From the NCBI GenBank assembly GCA_029261295.1, contig JAJDBP010000002.1, positions 310,001 through 374,000 of the forward strand: 64,000 nucleotides of DNA, given 5' to 3'. Position 1 is the first letter of the stretch. Each line of letters opens with the position of its first letter. This DNA comes from Nitrospirales bacterium. GTDB taxonomy: Bacteria; Nitrospirota; Nitrospiria; Nitrospirales; UBA8639. A program made the position numbers and the translations under genes. Below are positions 28,777 to 39,444 of this stretch, one piece after another. The notes under the pieces were generated by a model. The model had not been told where the DNA came from, ran no database searches, and saw nothing but the letters and a program-made list of their open reading frames with translations.

Positions 28777-30882
28777 ATGATTCATGTCGTTGAAATGGAA
28801 CTTGGTGGGCGTCCGCTTCGGTTAGAAACTGGTCGAATGGCTAAACAGGCTGATGGCGCAGTGTTGGCCACCTACGCTGATACGGTCGTATTAGCCACGG
28901 CGGTGGCTTCGAGGACATATAAGCCTGACGCTGGGTTCATACCTCTCACGGTGAATTACCAAGAGAAGTTTTATGCTGCCGGGAAAATTCCTGGTGGGTT
29001 TTTCCGTCGGGAAGGCGCCCCAAGTGAAAAAGAGGTGTTGACGAGCCGATTGATTGACCGTCCGATTCGTCCGCTAATGCCTGATGGTTTTTACTATGAA
29101 ACTCAAATCATCGTGACCGTGCTGTCCATTGATCAAACGATGGCATCTGATGTGGTGGGTATTGTGGCTGCGTCTGCAGCCTTGGCCGTTTCGGATATCC
29201 CCTGTGCTGGGCATTTGGCGTCCGTCAGAATCGGTCGCATCAACGGAGAGTTTGTGGTCAATCCAGATCGAAGTGCCTTGGAAACAAGTGAATTGAATCT
29301 GGTCGTGGCGGGGACGCAGGATGCGGTCATGATGGTTGAGGCAGGGGCCAATGGGCTTTCCGAGGACACGATGCTTGAGGCAATTGAACTGGCGCATGCT
29401 GAAATAAAAAAAATCATTGCGAAGACCCAAGAGCTACAGGATAAGGTTGGGAAAGCGAAACGGGCGTTCCAAGCTGAAGCCCTTGACGCAGAGGTAGAAA
29501 AGGCCGTTCGCACACAAGCGGCTGCGGCGATTTGTGAGGCCATGTATATTCCTGGAAAAGCGGATCGCCAAGACCGGTTTAATCAAATCCTTCAAGAATC
29601 AATTGAGGCGGTTGCTGGTGAAGATGATGAGAAAAAGGCACACGTTAAGAGGGCGTTTCATGATTTGGAATATTCTGAAGTTCGAAGGATGATTTTAGAA
29701 AAGAAAACTCGGCCAGATGGGCGAAAGCTAGATGAAGTTCGTCCTATTACTTGTGAAGTGGGGCTGTTGCCGCGCACGCATGGCTCTGCCTTATTTACGC
29801 GAGGGGAAACGCAAAGTTTGGGGGTGGTGACGCTAGGAACGGGAGATGATGAACAGCGCATTGATGCCTTGGAAGGCGAATATTCTCGCGCCTTCATGCT
29901 GCATTATAATTTCCCTCCATTTAGCGTTGGCGAGGCGAAATTTTTGCGTGGGCCAGGACGACGAGAAGTGGGCCATGGGAAATTAGCTGAGCGGGCTTTG
30001 AGCGCGGTCCTGCCTACGAAAGAGGCATTCCCTTATACCATTCGAATCGTTTCAGAAGTGTTGGAGTCGAACGGGTCTTCCTCAATGGCCACGATTTGTA
30101 GTGGAACGTTGGCCCTTATGGACTCGGCTGCTCCGATCACGGCCCCGGTAGCAGGGATCGCCATGGGGCTCATCCTCGAAGGTGATCAGCTGGCCATTCT
30201 GTCTGATATTTCAGGCACGGAAGATCATTTAGGTGATATGGATTTTAAGGTAGCCGGAACGAAAGATGGTGTGACGGCCTTACAGATGGATATTAAGATT
30301 GGTGGGGTCACGCCCACTCTCATGCGACAAGCTCTCGCGCAGGCACGTGGAGGACGCATGACCATTTTGGAAAAAATGAATGAATGCCTCGCTACTCCTC
30401 GAACTGAATTGGCCCCCTATGCTCCTCGAATCAGCACGATTCAAATTAAGCAAGACAAGATTCGAGATATCATTGGTCCTGGAGGCAAAGTTATCCGTGG
30501 AATAATTTCGGAATGTGGCGTGAAAATGAATGTTGAAGATACCGGGATTGTGACGATTGCGGCAGTCGATGAGAGCTCGGCCAAGAAGGCCATGGATATG
30601 GTACGCGGCTTAGTTGAAGAGGCGGAGATAGGAAGAATTTACTTAGGGACGGTCAAGAAAATAATGGATTTTGGGGCATTTGTGGAAATCCTCCCGAATA
30701 TGGATGGACTCGTCCACATTTCTCAATTGGCTGCTCATCGTGTGGAATCTGTCTCAGATGAAGTGTCTGAAGGTGAAAAAATTCTGGTTAAAGTGCTGGA
30801 GATTGATCGACAAGGCAAAATCAGACTCAGCCGGAAAGAAGCGATGGCAGAACAACCCGAGAGCAATCAACCTTCGGCATAA
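28777..30882 (+). CDS. pnp: polyribonucleotide nucleotidyltransferase
   Basis: Two RNase PH domains, KH (IRDIIGPGGKVIRGI), S1. Confidence 0.98.
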   Translation: MIHVVEMELGGRPLRLETGRMAKQADGAVLATYADTVVLATAVASRTYKPDAGFIPLTVNYQEKFYAAGKIPGGFFRREGAPSEKEVLTSRLIDRPIRPLMPDGFYYETQIIVTVLSIDQTMASDVVGIVAASAALAVSDIPCAGHLASVRIGRINGEFVVNPDRSALETSELNLVVAGTQDAVMMVEAGANGLSEDTMLEAIELAHAEIKKIIAKTQELQDKVGKAKRAFQAEALDAEVEKAVRTQAAAAICEAMYIPGKADRQDRFNQILQESIEAVAGEDDEKKAHVKRAFHDLEYSEVRRMILEKKTRPDGRKLDEVRPITCEVGLLPRTHGSALFTRGETQSLGVVTLGTGDDEQRIDALEGEYSRAFMLHYNFPPFSVGEAKFLRGPGRREVGHGKLAERALSAVLPTKEAFPYTIRIVSEVLESNGSSSMATICSGTLALMDSAAPITAPVAGIAMGLILEGDQLAILSDISGTEDHLGDMDFKVAGTKDGVTALQMDIKIGGVTPTLMRQALAQARGGRMTILEKMNECLATPRTELAPYAPRISTIQIKQDKIRDIIGPGGKVIRGIISECGVKMNVEDTGIVTIAAVDESSAKKAMDMVRGLVEEAEIGRIYLGTVKKIMDFGAFVEILPNMDGLVHISQLAAHRVESVSDEVSEGEKILVKVLEIDRQGKIRLSRKEAMAEQPESNQPSA

Positions 30883-30896
30883 CCCCATCTGGATTA

Positions 30897-32171
30897 ATGT
30901 CCATGTATAAAAAAGTGGTGTTGGATAATGGCGTGCGTGTAGTGCTTGAGCGGATGTCCTCTTTGAGGTCCGTGGCCCTAGGGGTGTGGGCGAATGTGGG
31001 GAGCCGCTACGAAATCAAAGGCGAGGAAGGCTACTCTCATTTCATTGAACATATGATGTTCAAGGGGACACGAAACCGAACTGCTGCGCAAATTTCCAAT
31101 GAGATTGATGCGTTGGGTGGGGAAATGAACGCCTTTACGACCCATGAGGCTACGGCTTTTTATGTCAAAGTCTTAGATCAGCAGGTGGGAGCGGCCTTTG
31201 ACTTATTGTCTGACCTTTTTCATCATTCGCGTTTCGGGCTTCGTGATCTTGAAAAAGAAAAGCAGATTGTGATGGAGGAAATCCGCACAGTTCAAGATGA
31301 TCCAGAAGATTACATCCATGAGTTACATGCCAAGGATGTTTTGGGTAATCATCCCATAGGGCGGCCGATTCTCGGAACGCCACGATCAATGCAACAAATG
31401 AGACGTCGTGCGCTGCTCCAGTATAAGCACAAACATTACCGGCCGGAAAACACAATCGTAGCAGTGGCTGGAAACTTTTCTTTCCCAAAGTTATTGGATC
31501 AAATCAATGAATATTTTGGGCAATGGCAAGGCGAACAGGCCATTGCCGTGCCTGAGAAAGTACGAAACAATGGGTGGCCGGACCATCCCTCAACCCAAAC
31601 AAGTTTTCATCAGAAGCCTTTAGAGCAGGTACATCTTTGTGTCGGATTTAATGGGCTTCAAGTTGGGCATCCTGATCGGTATGTGGCCCATGTGATGAAC
31701 ACGATCTTAGGCGGGGGTGTCAGTTCCCGATTGTTCCAGGAAGTTCGGGAAAAGCGTGGTTTGGCTTATACAATTTATACACATCTATCGAGTTTTCTCG
31801 ATGGAGGAACCTTAACAGTGTATGCGGCCACACGACCGACCGAAGTGGAAGCCGTCATTGATCAAATTTGCAAAGAAACAAAAAAAATGTGTCGTCGGGA
31901 AGTGGCTCAAAAGGAATTGGAGCGAACCAAAACGCAACTTAAAGGCAATTTGATGTTGGGTTTAGAGGGGACTTATGGTCGTATGAATAAACTGGCCAAA
32001 GACGAATTGTATCAGGGTCGTCATGTGACGCTTCAAGAAATTGTGAAGGCCATTGACCGAATTTCCCCCGAACAAATCCGGCAACTCAGTCAGAAGTTAT
32101 TAGATCAAAAGGAATTTGTAGTTACAGCCCTAGGTCCAATACCTAAAAAGGTAGTGGCAAAGTGGGGATGA
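30897..32171 (+). CDS. M16 family zinc peptidase
   Basis: GYSHFIEHMMFKGTRNRTA (HxxEH) motif. Confidence 0.94.
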   Translation: MSMYKKVVLDNGVRVVLERMSSLRSVALGVWANVGSRYEIKGEEGYSHFIEHMMFKGTRNRTAAQISNEIDALGGEMNAFTTHEATAFYVKVLDQQVGAAFDLLSDLFHHSRFGLRDLEKEKQIVMEEIRTVQDDPEDYIHELHAKDVLGNHPIGRPILGTPRSMQQMRRRALLQYKHKHYRPENTIVAVAGNFSFPKLLDQINEYFGQWQGEQAIAVPEKVRNNGWPDHPSTQTSFHQKPLEQVHLCVGFNGLQVGHPDRYVAHVMNTILGGGVSSRLFQEVREKRGLAYTIYTHLSSFLDGGTLTVYAATRPTEVEAVIDQICKETKKMCRREVAQKELERTKTQLKGNLMLGLEGTYGRMNKLAKDELYQGRHVTLQEIVKAIDRISPEQIRQLSQKLLDQKEFVVTALGPIPKKVVAKWG

Positions 32172-32197
32172 GGCCAAAATTCTCATGGGAAATTGCT

Positions 32198-32226
32198 TGA
32201 CAACGATACCCTGTGCGAGTAGCATT
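32198..32226 (+). promoter_or_regulatory. sigma70-type promoter
   Basis: TTGACA-N17-TAGCAT, same hexamers and spacing as tRNA-Lys promoter. Confidence 0.55.
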
Positions 32227-32376
32227 GTCCCTCCCCAGACCAAGCCTTATTTTTAGGTGGAAATCGGGGTAAGAATAAGTAGTAAATTTGGGATTAAGGT
32301 TTGTAAGTTTTCAGAGGATAAAATGGTTAAGGTGTTTTTTAATTTTTGTCATTCTAACACTGTAAGGAGGGAGCAG

Positions 32377-32919
32377 ATGAAGAAGTCATCTCTACGTCGG
32401 GCGATGGTAGCTCTCTGTGCGTTTGGACTGCTAAGCATGGGTATGGCCGGAGCGGTTTACGCGCAAAAAGGCCCTGCTGCTGGTAATCCAAAGGCTAAGG
32501 GAGATTCAAAAGATGTCACCTCACAGGGTGATATTTCCATGAAAGGTGTGGCAGCCTCGAGTTTAAAAGGAAGAATTTTTGGACATTGGGCTGACAATCC
32601 TGATGGGGAAATTCTTTTCGGTATTCAATATTGGAATACCTCTGAGCCAGCGGAAGTGGGGAATCCTCCAGGTCGGGCTTCTGATGACCGTATTCAAACG
32701 CTTCCAGACCCATTAGTGTCCTGTTGTGGCTGGGGTTATCAAGGCGGTACGGACAAAAATAATCCGTACTCTGGTTGGTATACGCCACAAACTACGGTTC
32801 GGTTAGCAGTCAAAGATAAAGCCCTCATGGATCAAATGACTAAGGCCGCCCAAGATTTTGTGGCCATGGAAGTACAAGTGAGTGGACATACGGTCACGGG
32901 TTTTAAAATCTTGAACTAA
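32377..32919 (+). CDS. secreted hypothetical protein
   Basis: AAGGAGG RBS; signal peptide MKKSSLRRAMVALCAFGLLSMGMAGAVYAQ. Confidence 0.8.
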   Translation: MKKSSLRRAMVALCAFGLLSMGMAGAVYAQKGPAAGNPKAKGDSKDVTSQGDISMKGVAASSLKGRIFGHWADNPDGEILFGIQYWNTSEPAEVGNPPGRASDDRIQTLPDPLVSCCGWGYQGGTDKNNPYSGWYTPQTTVRLAVKDKALMDQMTKAAQDFVAMEVQVSGHTVTGFKILN

Positions 32920-32979
32920 AGAAAAGTTTTACTCATTAATAAATGACATACAACTTTTTAGTCGAGGAGGGAAGCCATT

Positions 32980-33609
32980 ATGAAAGGTGCTAAGATGAAA
33001 GGATGGGCCTTTGTGGGAGCCATGGCGCTTGTAGGCACAATGGCCTCCAGTGCATTGGCAATCGAGGCATTCCAGGAACGGTTTGAATGGGGTGATTTAA
33101 GCAAGCCAACCACGCTTCATGCGCGGGTTGCAGTTGCTGACCCTTATGACAAAGCCGTCTGGGTTAATGTTGCCGTATTTGGTGGAAATGCTGAAAGTGG
33201 CTATTATTGGCAAAAATATTTCCCAGGCAAAAATATCAAAATGTATCCAGCAGACGATAAAGTCATGGGTGTTTTGAATGCAGCTGGGAAAGCTTCACAT
33301 AGCCAAGCCGTCATGACAGGTACCAAGCCATCGAATTACGGAATGGTTGAGATCGTGGTTCAAGAAAAAGAACAAAACAAGCGTATCATTCTTTCTGCTA
33401 AAGCTATTGATGATGTTGCGGGAACGCCTTCAAAACCACGTAGCATTCATGCTTTACGCTCAACTCCAGTAGCGCAAGCTACGGCTGATGAGAGCTGGCC
33501 ACAAAATCGGAAGATGCAATATGATGTGATGATCCCGGGTGGACCTACCATTTCCGGTGTCATTCCTTATTCCGATCAAGGGTTAGGAGTCTGGGATCCA
33601 GAAAAATAA
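32980..33609 (+). CDS. secreted hypothetical protein
   Basis: GAGGAGG RBS; signal peptide MKGWAFVGAMALVGTMASSALA. Confidence 0.8.
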   Translation: MKGAKMKGWAFVGAMALVGTMASSALAIEAFQERFEWGDLSKPTTLHARVAVADPYDKAVWVNVAVFGGNAESGYYWQKYFPGKNIKMYPADDKVMGVLNAAGKASHSQAVMTGTKPSNYGMVEIVVQEKEQNKRIILSAKAIDDVAGTPSKPRSIHALRSTPVAQATADESWPQNRKMQYDVMIPGGPTISGVIPYSDQGLGVWDPEK

Positions 33610-33633
33610 TCTTTTTAGATTATCTCTAGTTTT

Positions 33634-33668
33634 AAAGAAAGGCCTGCGTACTACGCAGGCCTTTCTTT
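33634..33668. terminator. bidirectional intrinsic terminator between convergent genes
   Basis: aaagaaaggcctgcgta-c-tacgcaggcctttcttt near-perfect palindrome with A/T tracts. Confidence 0.9.
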
Positions 33669-36323
33669 TTTTGTGCTCTCGTCAACATCTAATCGAGCTT
33701 TGAAGTCTGCTAAGCGATTGAGGGCTTCAAGAGGTGTCATGGAAAATAAGTCTATCTGTTTAACTTCTTCTAAGATTATATGGGGTTGAGGGGAAAGTTG
33801 GTTTTGAAGGACGGAAAAATTTTCGCTCGATTCTAGGTTTGAAACATTTGGAGAAGCGTGATCCTGTTCAAGTTGTTCCAAAATATTTTTAGCTCGATGT
33901 AAAATGGCTGTTGGAATTCCTGCTAGTTTTGCCACTTGAATCCCATAACTTCTGTCAGCTTTTCCTGGAATAATCTTTCTCAGAAAAAGAACATCCTGAC
34001 CTTTTTCCTGTACGAGGACGGTGTAATTTTTAATCCCCTCCCGTTGTGATTCCAATTGGGTCATTTCATGATAATGCGTAGCAAAAAGGGTTCTTGCACC
34101 CATATTTCCTCGATCAAGAATATATTCTACTAAGGCCCAAGCGATACTGAGGCCGTCATATGTGCTGGTTCCCCTTCCCACTTCATCGAGTAATAAGAGG
34201 CTTCGAGCGGTAGCGGATTGGAGAATTTTAGCTGTTTCACTCATTTCCACCATAAACGTGCTTTGACCAGCGCTCAAATCATCGGCCGCTCCTACTCGTG
34301 TAAATATTCGATCTACCAAGCCAATGCGAGCAGAATCCGCTGGGACGAAACTTCCCATTTGTGCCATTAATACGATCAGGGCTACTTGTCGGAGATAGGT
34401 GCTTTTCCCTGCCATATTCGGGCCGGTAATGAGGAGCAGTCTGTTGGTGTCGAAATCTAAAACAGTATCATTTGCAATAAATCCGTTGATATGTTGGAGA
34501 CTTTCAATGACAGGATGTCGCCCCTCTGTGATTTGGATCATTCCTCCTTCATAGACCGTAGGTTGAACATAGCGGTTAAGTGCAGCGGTTTCAGCTAAAG
34601 AGCTAAACACGTCAAGCATGGCTAATTGTTGGGCCATGGCCTGAATGCGTGTTGCTGTTGAACCCACTCGTTGTCGAAGGCCTACGAAGAGGTCAAATTC
34701 CAGATGTTTCATCTTCTGATCAGCGCTGGAAAGACGGCCTTCCAATTCCTGAAGTTCTTCTGTTGTATAGCGTTCCGCATTCACCAGGGTCTGTTTCCGG
34801 TGATAATCTGCAGGCACTCGAGAAGCATTGGCTTTTGTCACTTCAATGTAATAGCCAAAGACTTGATTGAATTTCACTTTGAGAGTTTCAATGCCAGTCT
34901 TCGCCCGTTCTCTGGTTTCCATTTCAGCTAATAAACGAGTGCCTTCTTTGGACAGTATGCGAAGCTCATCAAGCTCCCGATGCACCCCTTCTCGAAATAT
35001 ACCTCCCTCCTTGGCTGAAAGAGGAAGGTTCTCCATGAGAGCATCTGAAATCCAGGAAGACACGTCTTGGAGTGAATCCCAATTAGTGTTCATGGTCATC
35101 ATGAAGTCGGCTTGGAATGATGATAAGAGCAGCTGAATTTTCGGCAAGTTTTCCAATGATTGAGAGAGGCTCGTGAGATCCCGAGGATTGGCTACACCTA
35201 AGGCTATGCGACTATTTAGACGTTCCAGATCTTTGATTGATTTCAGGTGGCCACGAATCGACATTCGCGTTCCCACGTGATTTACGAATTCTTTGACGAC
35301 GTCTTGTCTGGATTGAATGCCTGAGAGTTGGGTGAGAGGGCGAATGATCCATTGGCGCAATAATCGAGTTCCCATTGGCGTTTGAGTCTGGTCTAAGGTG
35401 GTAAACAAGGTAGGGCTTTGCCGTTGCTCTGACGCGGGTTTGAGAATTTCCAAATTTCTGAGGGTGGCCTGGTCCAATTGCATTTCTTGGTCAAGCAGGC
35501 GAATCCATGGTCGGCGCAAGTGGGTATGAGCTAAAGTTGGCTGTGTTTCAGTGAGATAGTGCAGCAGGCCACCACAGGCTTGGTAGCCCACCGTTAGCCC
35601 AGAAAGTTGAAGGTCATGGATATCCTCTACTTCAAAAGAATTCGTCAGTGTTTTTTTGCTCGCCTCTAATTTAAAAGTATCCAGGCGGCGGGGAACCAGG
35701 CGAGGAATGTCTAATGTTTGAAGACGTTCGGAAAGTTCTTCATGCAGCGAATCAGGACAAATCACTTCTTTAGGGTCGATACGACCAAGCTCATCAAGAA
35801 GAATGTGCGGTGACTTTTCATAGAGAGCTTCAGAAACCCAAAATTCTCCTGTTGAAAGATCTAAGGTAGCCAAGCCCACATGGCTATCCACTTTGGCGTA
35901 TTGAGCATGAGGTGCTTGTGAATAAAAGATCGAGGAAATATAGCTGGCTTCTCGAGCGGGGAGCAGTTCATGGTCATACAAGGTACCAGGGGTAAAGACC
36001 CGAACAACCTCTCGTCGAACAAGCCCCTTTGCTAGTTTTGGGTCTTCTACTTGTTCGCAGAGAGCCACGATTTTCCCGCATTTTAGGAGTTTCGCAATAT
36101 ATCCAGTGGCAGTGTGATGCGGCACACCACAGAGAGGAATAGCCGTGCCTTTGGCTTTCCCTCGCGCTGTAAGCACAATTCCTAGGAGGCTGGAAGCTTC
36201 TTCAGCGTCCTCGAAAAACATTTCATAAAAATCTCCAACTCGAAAAAGCAGAATGGCTTCAGGATGTTGCGCCTTAATGCCTTGATATTGGCGCATGAGG
36301 GGAGAGAATTCTTGATCCTTCAT
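33651..36323 (-). CDS. mutS: DNA mismatch repair protein MutS
   Basis: SPLMRQYQGIKAQHPEAILLFRVGDFYEMF; TGPNMAGKSTYLRQVALI. Confidence 0.98.
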   Translation of the reverse strand: MKDQEFSPLMRQYQGIKAQHPEAILLFRVGDFYEMFFEDAEEASSLLGIVLTARGKAKGTAIPLCGVPHHTATGYIAKLLKCGKIVALCEQVEDPKLAKGLVRREVVRVFTPGTLYDHELLPAREASYISSIFYSQAPHAQYAKVDSHVGLATLDLSTGEFWVSEALYEKSPHILLDELGRIDPKEVICPDSLHEELSERLQTLDIPRLVPRRLDTFKLEASKKTLTNSFEVEDIHDLQLSGLTVGYQACGGLLHYLTETQPTLAHTHLRRPWIRLLDQEMQLDQATLRNLEILKPASEQRQSPTLFTTLDQTQTPMGTRLLRQWIIRPLTQLSGIQSRQDVVKEFVNHVGTRMSIRGHLKSIKDLERLNSRIALGVANPRDLTSLSQSLENLPKIQLLLSSFQADFMMTMNTNWDSLQDVSSWISDALMENLPLSAKEGGIFREGVHRELDELRILSKEGTRLLAEMETRERAKTGIETLKVKFNQVFGYYIEVTKANASRVPADYHRKQTLVNAERYTTEELQELEGRLSSADQKMKHLEFDLFVGLRQRVGSTATRIQAMAQQLAMLDVFSSLAETAALNRYVQPTVYEGGMIQITEGRHPVIESLQHINGFIANDTVLDFDTNRLLLITGPNMAGKSTYLRQVALIVLMAQMGSFVPADSARIGLVDRIFTRVGAADDLSAGQSTFMVEMSETAKILQSATARSLLLLDEVGRGTSTYDGLSIAWALVEYILDRGNMGARTLFATHYHEMTQLESQREGIKNYTVLVQEKGQDVLFLRKIIPGKADRSYGIQVAKLAGIPTAILHRAKNILEQLEQDHASPNVSNLESSENFSVLQNQLSPQPHIILEEVKQIDLFSMTPLEALNRLADFKARLDVDESTKKERPA

Positions 36324-36356
36324 AGGGCGTGGGTCAGCGGTTGGTGAAAAAGTGAT

Positions 36357-36947
36357 TTACTGTGCCGTATTGGAATGGAGAGCTAATACGATTGCCTGAC
36401 TTCTGGGCCCTCTTGCTCGTATGGTCATAGCACGAGTTGTCTCGGAATCGCCATGTTCCAAATGAATCTCTAAAAAATCAGGCGGAAGAGCCTGGATAAA
36501 TCGATCAGCCCATTCAATGATGACAATATTCTTAGCCGTGAAATAATCTTCCAGTCCTAACTGTAAAATGGCTACTGGGTCTTCCAGTCGGTATAGGTCG
36601 ACATGAATGACGGGAATATGGTTTTCATAGGCTTGGATAAGGGAAAACGTTGGACTATTCACCTGGCCAGCTGGGATCCCTAAGCCCAGGGCGATTCCTC
36701 GAGTGATGAGTGTTTTCCCCACACCTAAATCACCGGTTAAGGCAAGGACATCTCCTCCTATCAAGGTATGGCTCAAGTTCTCGCCAAATGCCAGGGTTTT
36801 CTCTACAGAATTCAATTCAAGAGACAAAGATTCAAGAGTCGATTTGGGAGAGGAATGTGAAGGGTTGTCTATAATGGTAGGCCTCCCCTTACTTCGAAAG
36901 CGTTTTGGAGAGAGCCTGGGGGATGGCTGAGATGAGATCACTGGCAA
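36357..36947 (-). CDS. tsaE: tRNA t6A biosynthesis ATPase TsaE
   Basis: LTGDLGVGKTLITRGIALGLG, VNSPTFSLIQAY, HVDLYRL. Confidence 0.92.
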   Translation of the reverse strand: MPVISSQPSPRLSPKRFRSKGRPTIIDNPSHSSPKSTLESLSLELNSVEKTLAFGENLSHTLIGGDVLALTGDLGVGKTLITRGIALGLGIPAGQVNSPTFSLIQAYENHIPVIHVDLYRLEDPVAILQLGLEDYFTAKNIVIIEWADRFIQALPPDFLEIHLEHGDSETTRAMTIRARGPRSQAIVLALHSNTAQ

Positions 36948-38481
36948 TTAAACTCGTCTCCCCCGTGGATAAGGCAGCTAAGTCGCCAGCCAGGCCATGG
37001 ACATAGACCCCTACTCGGGCTGCATCCCAGGCAGGCAATCCTTGCGCTAGCAATCCGGCTATCATCCCTGTCAACACATCGCCCATGCCCGCGGACGCCA
37101 TTCCTGGGTTCCCAGTTGGACAAATGGCAATTTGTCCTTGTGGGTTAGCAATGACGGTATTTGCACCCTTTAAAACGAGAATGACGCGATGTTGGGTGGC
37201 AAAGGTCTTGGCGACACTGATCCGATCTTCATTGATCGTTTTTGGTGAATGGGTTTTTAGGAGTCTGGCCATTTCCCCTGGATGTGGAGTTAAAATTGGA
37301 GGAGATTTCATGGTCGAAAAGACCTCTAAGTTGGAAGTCAAATTATTGAGAGCATCGGCATCCAACACACAAGGGGCCTCAGTTTGGGGAAGTAGATGGG
37401 ATAACAGCTTTGTAGTTGAAGAAGAAACCCCCATCCCTGGGCCAAAGGCCAAAGCCGATTTATTTTGACAAAATTGTATGAGAACAGGTCGAGCCTCCAT
37501 CCCTATCAGGTGTTCGAGTGTTTCCGGTAGGGCCAGCGTCATCACTTCAAGAAGTTTAGATTCCACGATCGGCAAGATGGTTGCCGGGGTCGCAACGGTG
37601 ACGAGGCCAGTTCCCGACCGGAGGGCTCCGAGTGCCGTGAGTGCTGGTGCTCCAGCCTTTCCAGGGGATCCAGCGATAATTCCAACATGCCCGAAGGTGC
37701 CTTTATGAGAAGACGCAGATCGGAGTGGAATCAAAGAGCGAATGGATTGTTGTGTTAAGAGTTGAGTGTGAGGATGCATCTCATTGACAAATGTATGAGG
37801 AATGCCGATGTCTACCAATTCGATGTGTCCTACTTGATCAATGGCATCTCCGACATAGAGTCCAACTTTTTGGCAACCCAATGTCACAGTCAAATCAGCT
37901 TTTATGGCTGTACCAAATATAGCCCCTGTTTTGCCGTCCAATCCCGATGGAATGTCTACTGCGACCGTATAGGCGTGAGAGGCATTCATTGATTCAATGG
38001 GCGCTATGTAGGGAGCGCGTACTGATGATGAAAGGCCGGTGCCTAGAAGGGCATCAATGACCAGATGAGCATTTAGGGTCACAGCCTGCAGTTTTTCGGC
38101 ATGAGGTTGTAAAAGGATTTGAGAAGGTTGGGCCTTTTTTTTAAACCGTCGATACATTGTTTTGGCATCTTTACTGAGCTCTTGATATGGAGTCAGCAAG
38201 ATCACTTGGACCAGGGCACCTTTTGACTGGATGAGCCGGGCGACCACAAACCCATCGCCCCCATTATTCCCTTTCCCACAAAACACCACCACATGCTTCC
38301 CATTTAGAGGGCCATAGTACTGGAGAAGGTGGGCAACCACGCCGGTTCCGGCTCGTTCCATTAAGGAAACACCAGGAATTTTGGCCTCTTCGATCGTTCG
38401 ATGGTCGAGCGCTCGCATCTGGTCTGGGGTCACAAGCCACGTGGTCCCATTGGAAGAAGGGGGTGATTGAGATGAAGGCAT
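36889..38481 (-). CDS. bifunctional NAD(P)H-hydrate epimerase/dehydratase
   Basis: N-terminal YjeF-type VVFCGKGNNGGDGFVVARL; C-terminal LTPHPGEMARLL and GNPGMASAGMGDVLTG. Confidence 0.94.
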   Translation of the reverse strand: MPSSQSPPSSNGTTWLVTPDQMRALDHRTIEEAKIPGVSLMERAGTGVVAHLLQYYGPLNGKHVVVFCGKGNNGGDGFVVARLIQSKGALVQVILLTPYQELSKDAKTMYRRFKKKAQPSQILLQPHAEKLQAVTLNAHLVIDALLGTGLSSSVRAPYIAPIESMNASHAYTVAVDIPSGLDGKTGAIFGTAIKADLTVTLGCQKVGLYVGDAIDQVGHIELVDIGIPHTFVNEMHPHTQLLTQQSIRSLIPLRSASSHKGTFGHVGIIAGSPGKAGAPALTALGALRSGTGLVTVATPATILPIVESKLLEVMTLALPETLEHLIGMEARPVLIQFCQNKSALAFGPGMGVSSSTTKLLSHLLPQTEAPCVLDADALNNLTSNLEVFSTMKSPPILTPHPGEMARLLKTHSPKTINEDRISVAKTFATQHRVILVLKGANTVIANPQGQIAICPTGNPGMASAGMGDVLTGMIAGLLAQGLPAWDAARVGVYVHGLAGDLAALSTGETSLIASDLISAIPQALSKTLSK

Positions 38482-39194
38482 TACGCCAGGAGGGCTTTCA
38501 TTTCTCGAACAGCGCGTTCAAGGCCGACAAAAATGGATTGAGCAATGATGCTATGTCCAATATTAAATTCTTCGATTTCTTGAATTTTAGTCATCCGTTG
38601 CGAATTGTGATAGTTCAGACCATGTCCGGCACTCACGCGCAAACCTAATTTCGCAGCGAGTTTTGCAGCTTGAACAAGTGCCTCAAATTCGGTGTCCGTT
38701 TCCTGTTGGCGTTGGGTATTGGCATAACGCCCAGTATGGAGTTCAACGAAATCGGCATTTGCCTTGTGAGCGGCGCGAATTTGTTGAAGGTCAGGGTCAA
38801 CAAATAAACTCACGCGAATGCCTCCTTCATGAAGAAGATTCACCATGGCTTGGATGCGATCACTGTGTTCGATCACGTTAAGCCCTCCTTCTGTTGTGAG
38901 TTCTTGCCGGCGTTCAGGAACTAATGTTGCGATGTCTGGTTTAACATGGAGGGCAATTTTTGCGACCGATTCCTCTGCTGCCATTTCTAAATTCAGTTGA
39001 ATATGGACGGTTTCTCTGAGAATCGTCAGGTCGCGTTCCTGGATATGTCGCCGATCCTCTCTGAGATGGACGACAAGTCCATCTGCCCCGGCTAGTTGTA
39101 CCAGAGAAGCGGCCATAATAGGATCGGGTTCATGTCCTCCGCGAGCTTGACGAAGAGTTGCCACATGATCCACGTTGACGCCGAGTCGAGCCAT
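38481..39194 (-). CDS. pdxJ: pyridoxine 5'-phosphate synthase
   Basis: MARLGVNVDHVATLRQARGGHEPDP; GLRVSAGHGLNYHN; start codon at 39192-39194. Confidence 0.96.
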   Translation of the reverse strand: MARLGVNVDHVATLRQARGGHEPDPIMAASLVQLAGADGLVVHLREDRRHIQERDLTILRETVHIQLNLEMAAEESVAKIALHVKPDIATLVPERRQELTTEGGLNVIEHSDRIQAMVNLLHEGGIRVSLFVDPDLQQIRAAHKANADFVELHTGRYANTQRQQETDTEFEALVQAAKLAAKLGLRVSAGHGLNYHNSQRMTKIQEIEEFNIGHSIIAQSIFVGLERAVREMKALLA

Positions 39195-39444
39195 TGCACC
39201 TCCTAGGATAAAGAAACAGAAAGGGAAGATATTATCGCAAACCGGAATTGGTCCGGCAATAAAACAAATCTTCAAGGCATCGTTGGATAACCGGCAAAAA
39301 CTATCTTATGGATTTTCCCTCAAAATATCCGCATTCCAAATTGACTGGTTTCATTCCCTCCACTAGAATGAAATTTCTTAAGATTTATTAGAATTTCCTG
39401 TTATTTACCGCCTCAAATACCGAGGAACGTTCCTTCATTCTTCA

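Noticed and set aside
29074-29543. Antisense ORFs of 118 and 136 aa inside pnp
   Set aside because: Mirror frames of a well-supported core gene.
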